A DNA stretch of 64,000 nucleotides from Marinibacterium sp050389775 (GTDB lineage: Bacteria; Pseudomonadota; Alphaproteobacteria; Rhodobacterales; Rhodobacteraceae). The notes below the pieces were generated by a model. The model worked only from the letters and a program-made list of their open reading frames with translations. It ran no database searches and had not been told where the DNA came from. Positions within the stretch are counted from its first letter, which is position 1. Every line of letters begins with the position of its first letter. The position numbers were made by a program, and so were the translations under genes. Positions 52,266-60,659 of this stretch are shown piece by piece. Where the stretch lies: positions 2,666,001-2,730,000 of the forward strand of contig NZ_CP177144.1 of NCBI RefSeq assembly GCF_050389775.1, written 5' to 3'.

Positions 52266-52764
52266 GTTCTTCCACTCCCCCTTGGTTGGCAAAGTCTTAC
52301 CCGTGGGCGGGCAGGGGCACAAATCTGAAAACCCGCAGGGCATATGCCGAAGCGGTCATGTCACGGGCGGGGGTGAGGGCGCGTGAATGGGGCGGTGGCA
52401 ATCCGTGGATGCATCGTGAGACGCAGGGCGAGGGGAGAAAGGAATGGGCGGCGCGAAAGCACGAGGCGAGACGCTGGGCGGGCGGGCAAGGTCAGAAGCC
52501 GAGCGAAGGAAACAGGGCGAGAGGCGGTGCGAGAGGGCTCGGCAAGACGCGGGGCCAGGGCTGGGGGCGAGCGGGCAAGGCGGCCCGGCACCGCCGCGAG
52601 GCCGGGGGTGACATCTGCGTGACAACAGGCCCTTGGTCGGCCTTCCACCTGCACAAGCGCGGAGCCATGGTCTAGGCTGGACCTCGGCGGCCCGGGGAGA
52701 GGAGACCCGCGCTGCCCGCGGCCCGGCGGGCTGCGACCGCGGGAATGGCAGGAGGAGCCGGACC
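52266..52764. other. Gene-free gap with purine-rich degenerate repeats
   Basis: 499 bp between divergent dgoA and soxY. The stretch 52410-52600 is rich in G and A on the plus strand and reuses words such as GAGACGC(A/T)GGGCG (near 52417 and 52469) and CGGGCAAGGC/T (near 52484 and 52570). Frames here lack normal codon use. Promoters for both genes must lie inside, but none can be named. Confidence 0.4.
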
Positions 52765-53187
52765 ATGCAGACAACACGACGGCGCACGCTGGCGCTTGGC
52801 GCGGCGGCCGGGCTGGGCGCGCTGATGCCGGGGGTGGGCCGGGCCGACCCGGCCGTTCAGGCGCTGATCGACGGTTTTGCCCGGGGCCGGGGCTTGGCCA
52901 TCGGAGGCATCACGCTGACCCTGCCGGACGTGGCCGAGAACGGCTTTACCGTGCCCATCTCCGTCGCGGCGCCGGGCGCCACCGAGATCCTGCTGATCGC
53001 ACCGGGCAACCCGGTGCCCGCGCTCTGCACCTTCCGGTTCGGCACCGCCGCGCCGGGCGGCCGGGCAGCGACCCGCGTGCGGCTGGCGCGCAGCCAGGAG
53101 GTCATCGCCCTGGCCCGGTTCGGCGACGGGCGGGTGGCCCGGGTGTCGCGCCCGGTCGAGGTGACCGTCGGCGGCTGCGGGGCCTGA
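52765..53187 (+). CDS. soxY: Thiosulfate/sulfide oxidation carrier protein SoxY
   Basis: 140 residues. A Tat signal (TTRRRTLALGAAAGLGALMPGVGRA, about 3-27) exports the protein. It ends VTVGGCGA, where Cys138 carries the sulfur substrate covalently on a swinging arm; the usual ending is GGCGG, here one Gly is replaced by Ala. ATG 52765 follows GGAGGAG. With SoxZ, 3 bp downstream, it forms the SoxYZ carrier in the periplasm. Confidence 0.93.
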   Translation: MQTTRRRTLALGAAAGLGALMPGVGRADPAVQALIDGFARGRGLAIGGITLTLPDVAENGFTVPISVAAPGATEILLIAPGNPVPALCTFRFGTAAPGGRAATRVRLARSQEVIALARFGDGRVARVSRPVEVTVGGCGA

Positions 53188-53190
53188 GCC

Positions 53191-53535
53191 ATGGCCGCCG
53201 GTGTGAAACCCAGGGTCAAGATGCCCGAACGCGCGGCGGCGGGGGCGGTGATCACCATCCGCACGCTGATCTCGCATCGCATGGAATCGGGCCAGCGCCG
53301 CGATGCCGAGGGCCGGCTGGTGCCCCGGTCGATCATCCATCGCTTCCGGGTGGTCTTTGTCGGCGCCGACGGGGGCGTCCGGCCGGTGATCGACATCGAC
53401 ATGGGGCCGGGCATCTCGACCAATCCCTATTTTGAATTCGACACGCCGCTGCCCGGCACGGGGCGGTTCAGCTTTACCTGGTACGACGATGACGGCGCGG
53501 TATATGCGCTGGACCGCGATGTGCAGGCCGAGTGA
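53191..53535 (+). CDS. soxZ: SoxZ, partner of SoxY
   Basis: 114 residues with an Ig-like beta fold, no signal of its own (co-exported with SoxY). Blocks VKMPERAAAGAVITIRTLISHRMESGQRRD and GPGISTNPYFEFDTP are typical SoxZ. It pairs with SoxY in the thiosulfate-oxidising complex. It overlaps the following cytochrome gene by 17 bp. Confidence 0.95.
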   Translation: MAAGVKPRVKMPERAAAGAVITIRTLISHRMESGQRRDAEGRLVPRSIIHRFRVVFVGADGGVRPVIDIDMGPGISTNPYFEFDTPLPGTGRFSFTWYDDDGAVYALDRDVQAE

Positions 53536-53923
53536 CACCCTGGGCCTGCCGGTGGTGCCGTTGCTGCTGGCGCTGTTGGCGGGGCAGGTGGCGGCGGGTG
53601 GTACGGGCGCGCCCGGGGATGCGGCCGGGGTCGTTGTCTCGGGCACGGTCAGCGGCACCGCGGAGGGCGACGCCGAATACGGCGCCTGGCTGGCGGGCGA
53701 ATGCCTGGCCTGCCACGGGGCGCGGGGCGCGGGCGGGGCGGCGATCCCGGCGATCGCCGGCCGTGCGCCAAAGGATTTCGTGGCGGCGATGCAGGCCTAT
53801 CGCACCGGGGCGCGCGACCATGCGGTGATGGCCATGGTGGCCGGGCGGCTGGACGACGCGCAGATCGCCGCGCTGGCCGCCTATTTTGCCGGGCTGGAGC
53901 AGGGTCATGTAGGGGGCGACTAG
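53519..53923 (+). CDS. Small periplasmic cytochrome c (SoxE/FccA-like)
   Basis: 134 residues. After a hydrophobic signal (PVVPLLLALLAGQVAAG, about 10-27) there is one haem site CLACH (Cys62, Cys65, His66), and Met104 or Met106 as likely sixth ligand. Class I cytochrome c of the c4/c553 type. It lies between SoxYZ and the SoxF flavoprotein, where it would be the electron acceptor of sulfide dehydrogenase. SoxE of Paracoccus has two haems; this one has only one. ATG 53519 overlaps soxZ. Confidence 0.87.
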   Translation: MCRPSDTLGLPVVPLLLALLAGQVAAGGTGAPGDAAGVVVSGTVSGTAEGDAEYGAWLAGECLACHGARGAGGAAIPAIAGRAPKDFVAAMQAYRTGARDHAVMAMVAGRLDDAQIAALAAYFAGLEQGHVGGD

Positions 53924-53941
53924 AGGGCGACAGCCAGGGGG

Positions 53942-54110
53942 ACCGAGGGCTTGGCGGGTGGGGCGGTGGCCATGAAGGGCTGAGACCTCGGCCGGGTCGG
54001 ACGAGGGCCATGGTGGCGGAACCAAGCGACCGGCGGATTGGGCGAGGGCCATGGCGGCAACACCAGGTGCCTGGCGGATTGGGTGGGGGGCATGGCAGGC
54101 AGGATCGAGG
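53942..54110. repeat. About 40-bp degenerate tandem repeat, four units
   Basis: CATG in a GGCCATGG-like context recurs at 53971, 54009, 54050 and 54091 (steps 38, 41, 41), each preceded by GGCGG(A/G)T(T/G)GGG-type words (clearest at 54031 and 54072). It lies in the 292-bp gap between the cytochrome gene and soxF, which are in the same direction. A small hairpin GGCCCT-GAC-AGGGCC follows at 54173-54187. Confidence 0.6.
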
Positions 54111-54215
54111 TCAAGGCGGTCCGAAATGGGCCGTGCCGGGCAGAACGACGGCCACAAAACACGGGACGAGACGGCCCTGACAGGGCCGGGCAAGGAACAA
54201 GGGGGAGGGGCGCAG

Positions 54216-55487
54216 ATGGGCCTGAACAGACGGAATTTCCTGGGCCGGGGCATCGGCGCCGGGCTGGGCATCGCGGCGCTGGCCGCGCCGATGGTCGCCG
54301 CGCAGGGCCGGCCGCGGGTCATTGTCGTGGGCGGCGGGGCCGGCGGGGCCAGCGTGGCGCGCCACCTGGCCCAGGACAGCGACGGCGCAATCGACATCAT
54401 CCTGATCGAACCGACCCGCAGCTATTACACCTGTTTCTTTTCCAACCTCTACCTCGGCGGCCTGCGCGAGATGGCCACGCTGGCCCATGGCTACGGCCGG
54501 CTGGCCGCGGATTACGGCATCAACGTCGTGCACGACTGGGTCGTGGGCGTCGACCGTGACCGGCTCGAGGTGGCGTTGGCCGGGGGCGGGCGGCTGGGCT
54601 ACGACCGGCTGGTGCTGAGCCCGGGCATCGATTTCATCGACGGCGCCCTGCCGGGCTGGTCGGTGGCCGCGCAGAACCGCATGCCCCATGCCTACAAGGC
54701 CGGATCCCAGACCGAGCTGCTGCGCGCCCAGGTCGATGCCATGCGCCCGGGTGGCACCTTTGCCCTGGTCGCCCCGCCCAATCCCTATCGCTGCCCGCCG
54801 GGGCCGTATGAACGGGTGTCGATGATCGCCCGTCGCCTGCGGGCGACCAACCCCACGGCGCGCATCCTGATCGTCGATCCCAAGGACAGCTTTTCCAAGC
54901 AGGCGCTGTTCGAGGAAGGCTGGCAGGCCCATTACCCCGGCATGATCGAACGCATCGGCCCGGATTTCGGGGCCGACCGCATCGAGCTGCGGCCCGAGCG
55001 CATGGAAATCGTGATCGACGGCATGGTCGAGGCGGTCGATGTCTGCAATGCCATCCCGCCGATGAAGGCCGGGCGGATCTGCGACCTGGCCGGGGTCAGC
55101 GAGGGCTACTGGGCGCCGGTCGTGCCGGCCACGATGCAGGCCCGGGCCGATCCGGCGATCCATGTGCTGGGCGACGCGGCGCTGCAGGGCGACATGCCGA
55201 AATCGGCCTTTTCGGCCAATTCCCAGGCGCGGGTCGCGGCGATGGCCATCCGGGCGGCGCTGACCGGGGCGCGGGCCTTTCCGCCGCGGTTCACCAATAC
55301 CTGCTGGTCGCTGATCGATGCCGAGGACGGGGTCAAGGTCGGCGCGACCTACGAGGCGACCGAAGACAGGATCGCCCGGGTCGACGGCTTTGTCAGCCAG
55401 CCCGGCGAACCGGCCGCCCTGCGCCGGGCGACCTACCGTGAAAGCCTGGACTGGTATGCCGCGATCACCCGCGACATGTTCGGCTGA
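54216..55487 (+). CDS. soxF: Sulfide dehydrogenase flavoprotein SoxF/FccB
   Basis: 423 residues. A Tat signal (LNRRNFLGRGIGAGLGIAALAAPMVAAQ, about 3-30) precedes an FAD-binding motif VVGGGAGGAS near 37-46. Other FCSD features: SYYTCFFSNLYLGG near 70, PPNPYRCPPGPYERVSM near 186-202, DAALQGDMPKSAFSANSQARVAA near 325-347 and a C-terminal domain with NTCWSLIDAEDGVKVGATYE. It oxidises sulfide to sulfur in the periplasm, passing electrons to cytochrome c. ATG 54216 follows GGGGGAGGGG. Confidence 0.93.
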   Translation: MGLNRRNFLGRGIGAGLGIAALAAPMVAAQGRPRVIVVGGGAGGASVARHLAQDSDGAIDIILIEPTRSYYTCFFSNLYLGGLREMATLAHGYGRLAADYGINVVHDWVVGVDRDRLEVALAGGGRLGYDRLVLSPGIDFIDGALPGWSVAAQNRMPHAYKAGSQTELLRAQVDAMRPGGTFALVAPPNPYRCPPGPYERVSMIARRLRATNPTARILIVDPKDSFSKQALFEEGWQAHYPGMIERIGPDFGADRIELRPERMEIVIDGMVEAVDVCNAIPPMKAGRICDLAGVSEGYWAPVVPATMQARADPAIHVLGDAALQGDMPKSAFSANSQARVAAMAIRAALTGARAFPPRFTNTCWSLIDAEDGVKVGATYEATEDRIARVDGFVSQPGEPAALRRATYRESLDWYAAITRDMFG

Positions 55488-55525
55488 CGCCATCCAATGT
55501 TCGGCCGACGCCGCCCGGGCGGCGG

Positions 55526-56887
55526 TCAGATCGCGGCGCTGAAGCTCTGCTCGCCGGAGCGTGTCTCGCCCAGGCGGGCGGCCATGATGCGCACCAGCGG
55601 GCGGGCCCAGGTCTCGATCCGCAGCATCTGGCCGTCAAAGCGCAGGGCATCGGGGAATTCACCGGCCAGGGCGGCCAGCCAGCCCGCGGCCTCGGTTTCT
55701 GCGGCCGTGTCGCCGGCCGTGTCGAGATCGCTCAGCCGCACGGCATGGTAGCACATCAGCTGTTCGATGACCCGGGCGCGCAGGTGGTCTTCGGGCGTCA
55801 GGGCGATCCCGCGCGAGGCGGCCGACCGGGCCTGGCCGATGGCCAGCTGGTAGAGCGCCGTGGCCGGCTGGTTCTGGGCATAGCCCTGCGGATAGCGCGA
55901 GATGGCCGAAGCCCCCAGCCCGATCAGCCAGGGCGTGCGGTCGTCGGTATAGCCCTGGAAATTGCGCCCCAGCCGGCGTTCGACCAGCGCCCGGGACAGG
56001 GCATCGTCGGGCCGGGCGAAATGGTCGATGCCGATCTGCATGTATCCCGCGCCCAGCAACCGCTTGCGGGCATGTTCAAAGAGGGCATAGCGCGCCTCGG
56101 GCCCGGGCAGGGCATCGACGGGAATGACCATCTGGCGCTTGGACATCCAGGGCACATGGGCATAGCCGTACAGCGCCAGCCGCCCGGGGCCCAGGTCGAG
56201 CACGCTGTCGATGGTCCGGTCGAGGCTGTCGCGGGTCTGGAAGGGCAGGCCGTAGAGCAGGTCGAAATTGACCTGGTGCACGCCCAGTTCGCGCAGCATG
56301 GCCACGGCGGTGCGGGTGGCCTCGACGGTCTGGATGCGCCCGATGGCCTGTTGCACGCGCGGATCGAAATCCTGCACGCCCAGGCTGGCCCGGTTCAGCC
56401 CGTAGCGCACCAGCAGTTCCAGCCGGGCGCGGTCGATTTCCACCGGGTCGATCTCGACCGAGAATTCATCGCGGTCGCCCAGGCCGAAGGTTTCGTGCAG
56501 CCGGCCCAGCAGGCGGTCCATCAGCCCGGTCGGCAGGATCGTCGGCGTCCCTCCGCCCAGGTGCAGCCGGGCCACGCGCAGGCTTTCGGGCAGCTGCGCC
56601 CGCACCAGCGCCATTTCGTCGCGCACCACGTTGACATACCGTTCGAGCGGCATGTCGGTCTTGGTGCCCTGTGTCCGGCAGGCGCAGAACCAGCAGAGCC
56701 GGCGGCAGAACGGGACATGGACATAAAGGGAAATATCGGCGCCCGGCGGCACCTCGGCCATCCAGGTGGCGACCGTCTCTCCGGTCACGTCGTCGGCAAA
56801 GCGGTTGGCCGGAGGATAGCTTGTAAAACGCGGAACTTTCGCGTTAAACAGGCCATGGCGGCGCAGGCGGGCATGAAGCTGTGTCAT
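55526..56887 (-). CDS. hemN: Oxygen-independent coproporphyrinogen III oxidase HemN
   Basis: 453-residue radical SAM enzyme, converting coproporphyrinogen III to protoporphyrinogen IX without oxygen. Cys61, Cys65 and Cys68 in CRRLCWFC bind the [4Fe-4S] cluster, with Cys70 next. LHLGGGTPT and SLGVQDFDPRVQ are HemN signatures. ATG 56887 leaves the FNR box at 56922-56935 outside the gene; a start at 56959 would enclose it. Divergent from fnrL, as in Rhodobacter and Paracoccus. Confidence 0.95.
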   Translation of the reverse strand: MTQLHARLRRHGLFNAKVPRFTSYPPANRFADDVTGETVATWMAEVPPGADISLYVHVPFCRRLCWFCACRTQGTKTDMPLERYVNVVRDEMALVRAQLPESLRVARLHLGGGTPTILPTGLMDRLLGRLHETFGLGDRDEFSVEIDPVEIDRARLELLVRYGLNRASLGVQDFDPRVQQAIGRIQTVEATRTAVAMLRELGVHQVNFDLLYGLPFQTRDSLDRTIDSVLDLGPGRLALYGYAHVPWMSKRQMVIPVDALPGPEARYALFEHARKRLLGAGYMQIGIDHFARPDDALSRALVERRLGRNFQGYTDDRTPWLIGLGASAISRYPQGYAQNQPATALYQLAIGQARSAASRGIALTPEDHLRARVIEQLMCYHAVRLSDLDTAGDTAAETEAAGWLAALAGEFPDALRFDGQMLRIETWARPLVRIMAARLGETRSGEQSFSAAI

Positions 56888-56921
56888 GGATCGGAGCCTA
56901 CTCCGGGCGAGCAACGCCGCA

Positions 56922-56935
56922 TTGATGCAGATCAA
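56922..56935. promoter_or_regulatory. FNR box between hemN and fnrL
   Basis: TTGATGCAGATCAA, a perfect TTGAT-N4-ATCAA Fnr/FnrL site. Its centre is about 41 bp from the hemN start codon and 24 bp from that of fnrL, so it fits activation of hemN at low oxygen and control of fnrL itself. Confidence 0.9.
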
Positions 56936-56952
56936 CCCGGGCCCTTCCGCAA

Positions 56953-57693
56953 ATGGCAATCGCCTCAGCCACTCTTCCCGAATGTTCCGAATGCCCGATC
57001 CGCCACCGGGCGGTCTGTGCCCGCTGCGAGCCCGACGAGCTTGAAGCGCTGAACCGGGTCAAGTTCTACCGGACCTACCACGCCGGCCAGACCATCGCGA
57101 TCCGTGGCGAGCCGCTGGAAACCGTGGCCTCGATCGTGCGCGGGACGGCCACGCTGACCCGGTCCATCGAAGACGGGCGCACCCAGCTGGTGGGCCTGTT
57201 GCTGCCGTCCGATTTCATCGGCCGGCCCGGCCGGGCCGAGGCGCAATACGACATCACCGCGGTGTCGGAACTGACGCTGTGCTGTTTCCACCGCCGGCCC
57301 TTCGAAGAGCTGCTGACCGAGATGCCGCATGTGCGCGAACGGCTGCTGGAAATGGCGCTCGACGAGCTGGACGCGGCGCGCGACTGGATGCTGCTGCTGG
57401 GGCGCAAGACCGCGCGGGAACGCATCGCCAGCCTGCTGGCGCTGATCGTCAAGCGGTCGATCCGGCCCGATGGCGGGGTGCTGGGCGACAAGGGCCGGGT
57501 CGAGCTGCCGATCACGCGCGAGACCATGGCCAATTACCTGGGCCTGACCATCGAGACGGTCAGCCGCCAGCTGACCCGCCTGCGCAAGGACGGGATCATC
57601 CAGCTCGACGGCAAGCGCACCATCCTGATTCCCGATTTCGGCGCCCTTCTGGCCGAAACCGGCGATGATGACGATGGCGGTTTCATCTTCTGA
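56953..57693 (+). CDS. fnrL: Anaerobic regulator FnrL (CRP/FNR family)
   Basis: 246 residues. Cysteines 11, 14, 22 and 25 lie in the N-terminus and Cys109/110 in the sensor domain (LTLCCFHRR); three of the former plus the latter would hold the oxygen-labile [4Fe-4S] cluster. A cyclic-nucleotide-like domain (30-140), dimer helix (140-170) and HTH (about 175-225, with ITRETMANYLGLTIETVSRQLTRLRKDG) follow. Controls hemN, ccoNOQP and probably ccoGHI through the FNR boxes here. Confidence 0.95.
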   Translation: MAIASATLPECSECPIRHRAVCARCEPDELEALNRVKFYRTYHAGQTIAIRGEPLETVASIVRGTATLTRSIEDGRTQLVGLLLPSDFIGRPGRAEAQYDITAVSELTLCCFHRRPFEELLTEMPHVRERLLEMALDELDAARDWMLLLGRKTARERIASLLALIVKRSIRPDGGVLGDKGRVELPITRETMANYLGLTIETVSRQLTRLRKDGIIQLDGKRTILIPDFGALLAETGDDDDGGFIF

Positions 57694-57701
57694 CCATTGA
57701 T

Positions 57702-57742
57702 CCGGCCCGACCGGGGCCGGCGCCCTGCCGCATGTTGCGGCA
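57702..57742 (+). terminator. Two possible hairpins after fnrL
   Basis: CCGGCCC / GGGCCGG (57702-57720, 5-base loop) and TGCCGCA / TGCGGCA (57726-57742, 3-base loop) lie 8 and 32 bp beyond the fnrL stop. Neither is followed by a T run. One may terminate fnrL. The rest of the gap to 57953 shows no gene. Confidence 0.45.
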
Positions 57743-57953
57743 GACGTAGCAAGATTTCGCTCATCGCGGGTTTTCCTGCCCCTGGGCCGCGATCACGCGC
57801 CCGGCACGTCCTGCATTGACCCTGCGGCACCCGAACGCCCCCGACAGCCCCCAGGAGCCGCGCCCGGATGCGCCCGGGCCTTGCCCCGCAGGGCTGCGCG
57901 GCGCGGAAATCTGTCCCGCAAATGCACCGGGCTGTTATGCTCGTGGGAGCTTC

Positions 57954-57967
57954 TTGATGTAAATCAA
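57954..57967 (+). promoter_or_regulatory. FNR box upstream of ccoN
   Basis: TTGATGTAAATCAA, a perfect FNR box, centred 94 bp before the ccoN start. If the promoter follows the usual -41.5 spacing, transcription starts near 58002. Matches the known FnrL control of the cbb3 oxidase operon. Confidence 0.9.
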
Positions 57968-58054
57968 GGTTGATCGAAGCTGAAGGCCGCAAGACGGGGT
58001 CACGAACGCGTGCACGGTCAACACCGCCCGTGCGCCCAAGCTACGGGAACAGCT

Positions 58055-59656
58055 ATGTGGGAAGTACTCAAAATCGTCGTGCCGGGGCTGGTTGCGCTCC
58101 TGGCGGCCATCGCCGCCAACTGGGGCCACGACCTGGCCTACCAGGTGCATGCGCTGCTGATCATGCTGATCGCCGGCGGCATGTGCCTCTATTCGATCCG
58201 CAATGCCGGTGAGCCGAAGATCGATGTGCCCTCGCCAACCGGATACATGGATGATGTCGTCCGCGCCGGGGTCATCGCCACTGCCTTCTGGGGGGTGGTC
58301 GGCTTTCTGGCCGGGGTGTTCATCGCCCTTCAGCTGGCCTTCCCGGGGCTGAACTTCGACTGGGGTCAGCCCTTTACCAATTTCGGCCGGCTGCGGCCGC
58401 TGCACACCAGCGCCGTGATCTTCGCCTTTGGCGGCAACGCCCTGATCATGTCGTCGTTCTACATCGTCCAGCGCACGTCCGGCGCGCGGCTCTTCGGCGG
58501 CAACCTGGGCTGGTTCGTCTTCTGGGGCTATCAGCTGTTCATCGTGCTGGCCGCCACCGGCTACCTGCTGGGTGCGACGCAATCCAAGGAATATGCCGAG
58601 CCGGAATGGTATGTCGACATCTGGCTGACCATCGTCTGGGTGGCCTTCCTGGTGGCCTTCCTGGGCACGATCATCAAGCGCAAGGAACGCCATATCTACG
58701 TGGCCAACTGGTTCCTGCTGAGCTTCATCATCACCGTGGCGATGCTGCATATCGTCAACAACCTCAGCATTCCGGTGTCGATCTTCGGATCGAAATCCGT
58801 GCAGGTCTTTTCGGGCGTGCAGGATGCCATGACCCAATGGTGGTACGGCCACAACGCCGTGGGCTTCTTCCTGACGGCCGGCTTCCTGGGCATGATGTAC
58901 TACTTCGTGCCGAAACAGGCCGAACGTCCGGTCTATTCCTACAAACTGTCGATCATCCACTTCTGGGCGCTGATCTTCCTCTATATCTGGGCCGGTCCGC
59001 ACCACCTGCATTACACCGCGCTGCCCGACTGGGCCTCGACCCTGGGCATGGTGTTCTCGATCATGCTGTGGATGCCCTCCTGGGGGGGCATGATCAACGG
59101 CCTGATGACCCTGCAGGGGGCCTGGGACAAGCTGCGCACCGACCCGATCATGCGCATGCTGGTGATCAGCCTGGCCTTCTACGGCATGTCGACCTTTGAA
59201 GGCCCGATGATGTCGATCCGCGCGGTCAACTCGCTGAGCCATTACACCGACTGGACCATCGGTCACGTCCATTCCGGCGCGCTTGGCTGGAACGGCATGA
59301 TCACCTTCGGCGCGCTCTACTTCCTGACGCCGCGCCTGTGGGGCCGCGAGGGCATGTATTCCAACGCCGCCATCAACTGGCACTTCTGGCTCGCCACCGT
59401 CGGCATCGTGCTCTACGCCGCCTCGATGTGGGTGACCGGCATCATGGAAGGCCTGATGTGGCGTGAAGTCGATGCCCAGGGCTTCCTGGTCAACAGCTTC
59501 GCCGACACCGTCAGCGCCAAGTTCCCGATGTACGTGGTCCGGGCGCTCGGCGGGGTGATGTACCTGACCGGCGCGCTGATCATGGCCTGGAACATGTGGA
59601 TGACCATCCGGGGCAAGGCCCCGGCCAAGGCCGCTGTCGCGACGCCGGCCGAGTGA
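58055..59656 (+). CDS. ccoN: cbb3-type cytochrome c oxidase subunit I CcoN
   Basis: 533 residues, about twelve to fourteen membrane helices, the catalytic haem b / haem b3-CuB subunit reducing O2 at low oxygen. Conserved His-bearing blocks: RLRPLHTSAVIFAFGG (near 125-140), WWYGHNAVGFFLTAG, WAGPHHLHYTALPDW and TIGHVHSGALGWNG, which supply haem and CuB ligands. ATG 58055 gives MWEVLKIV, the usual start. First gene of ccoNOQP. Confidence 0.96.
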   Translation: MWEVLKIVVPGLVALLAAIAANWGHDLAYQVHALLIMLIAGGMCLYSIRNAGEPKIDVPSPTGYMDDVVRAGVIATAFWGVVGFLAGVFIALQLAFPGLNFDWGQPFTNFGRLRPLHTSAVIFAFGGNALIMSSFYIVQRTSGARLFGGNLGWFVFWGYQLFIVLAATGYLLGATQSKEYAEPEWYVDIWLTIVWVAFLVAFLGTIIKRKERHIYVANWFLLSFIITVAMLHIVNNLSIPVSIFGSKSVQVFSGVQDAMTQWWYGHNAVGFFLTAGFLGMMYYFVPKQAERPVYSYKLSIIHFWALIFLYIWAGPHHLHYTALPDWASTLGMVFSIMLWMPSWGGMINGLMTLQGAWDKLRTDPIMRMLVISLAFYGMSTFEGPMMSIRAVNSLSHYTDWTIGHVHSGALGWNGMITFGALYFLTPRLWGREGMYSNAAINWHFWLATVGIVLYAASMWVTGIMEGLMWREVDAQGFLVNSFADTVSAKFPMYVVRALGGVMYLTGALIMAWNMWMTIRGKAPAKAAVATPAE

Positions 59657-59666
59657 GGACGAACCC

Positions 59667-60434
59667 ATGAGCGATACCAACATGACACCCGAAACCGCTC
59701 CGAAGAAATCCGGTTTCCTCAACAAGCACGCGATCCTGGAACGCAGCCCGACGCTTTTGTTCGTCTTCTCGTTCCTCGTTGTCACCATCGGCGGCATCGT
59801 CGAGATCGCGCCGCTGTTCTGGCTGGAAAACACCATCGAGGAGGTCGAAGGCGTGCGGCCCTATTCGCCGCTCGAATTGCAGGGACGCGACATCTACATC
59901 CGCGAGGGCTGCTATGTCTGCCACAGCCAGATGATCCGCCCGATGCGCGACGAGGTCGAGCGTTACGGCCATTACTCGCTGGCGGCCGAGTCGATGTATG
60001 ACCACCCGTTCCAATGGGGATCCAAGCGCACCGGGCCCGACCTGGCCCGGGTGGGCGGCCGGTATTCCGATGCCTGGCACGTGGATCACCTGGTCGACCC
60101 GCAATCGGTGGTGCCCGAAAGCGTGATGCCCAAGTACGAATTCCTTCTGCACACGCCGCTGGACTACACCCATGTCGAGGACCTGCTGAAGACCCACCGC
60201 ATGGTCGGCGTGCCCTACAGCGACGAGATGATCGAGGCCGCCTCGGCCGATCTGCGCGCCCAGGCCGATCCCGACAGCGATTACGACGCGATGATGGAAC
60301 GCTATCCCGGGGCCGTGGTGTCGAATTTCGACGACCAGCCCGGGGTGACCGAGATGGATGCGCTCATCGCCTATCTGCAGGTGCTCGGCACGATGGTCGA
60401 TTTCTCGACCTTCAACGCCGACGCCAGCCGCTGA
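59667..60434 (+). CDS. ccoO: cbb3-type cytochrome c oxidase subunit II CcoO
   Basis: 255 residues, an N-terminal membrane anchor (about 29-52) and a periplasmic mono-haem cytochrome c domain with CYVCH (Cys82, Cys85, His86) followed by SQMIRPMRDEVERYGHYS. It passes electrons from CcoP to the catalytic subunit. 10 bp after ccoN. Confidence 0.96.
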   Translation: MSDTNMTPETAPKKSGFLNKHAILERSPTLLFVFSFLVVTIGGIVEIAPLFWLENTIEEVEGVRPYSPLELQGRDIYIREGCYVCHSQMIRPMRDEVERYGHYSLAAESMYDHPFQWGSKRTGPDLARVGGRYSDAWHVDHLVDPQSVVPESVMPKYEFLLHTPLDYTHVEDLLKTHRMVGVPYSDEMIEAASADLRAQADPDSDYDAMMERYPGAVVSNFDDQPGVTEMDALIAYLQVLGTMVDFSTFNADASR

Positions 60435-60446
60435 GGAGGACAGACA

Positions 60447-60659
60447 ATGGATACCTATTCCATCTTCCGGCAATTCGCGGACAGCTGGATGCTGCTGGCG
60501 ATGACCCTGTTCTTCGTCGGCGTGATCCTCTGGGTCTTTCGGCCCGGCGCGACCAAGCAATACCGCGATACGGCCAGTATCGTCCTGCGCGACGACAAGC
60601 CCGGGCACCGTGACAGCGGTGCCGACCAGCCAGAGATCAAGAAAACGGAGACCGCGTGA
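60447..60659 (+). CDS. ccoQ: cbb3-type cytochrome c oxidase subunit CcoQ
   Basis: 70 residues, one membrane helix (about 14-32) and a hydrophilic tail with FRPGATKQYRDTASIVL. CcoQ stabilises the oxidase and in Rhodobacter takes part in redox signalling. 12 bp after ccoO, overlapping ccoP by one base (TGATG). Confidence 0.92.
   Translation: MDTYSIFRQFADSWMLLAMTLFFVGVILWVFRPGATKQYRDTASIVLRDDKPGHRDSGADQPEIKKTETA

Noticed and set aside
52356..52787. Minus-strand frames of about 140 codons before soxY
   Set aside because: Pro/Arg/Ser-rich translations of a repeat-like purine-rich gap, with no start signal and no domain.
56888..56959. Upstream hemN start at 56959
   Set aside because: It would place the FNR box inside the hemN coding region and overlap the fnrL start.
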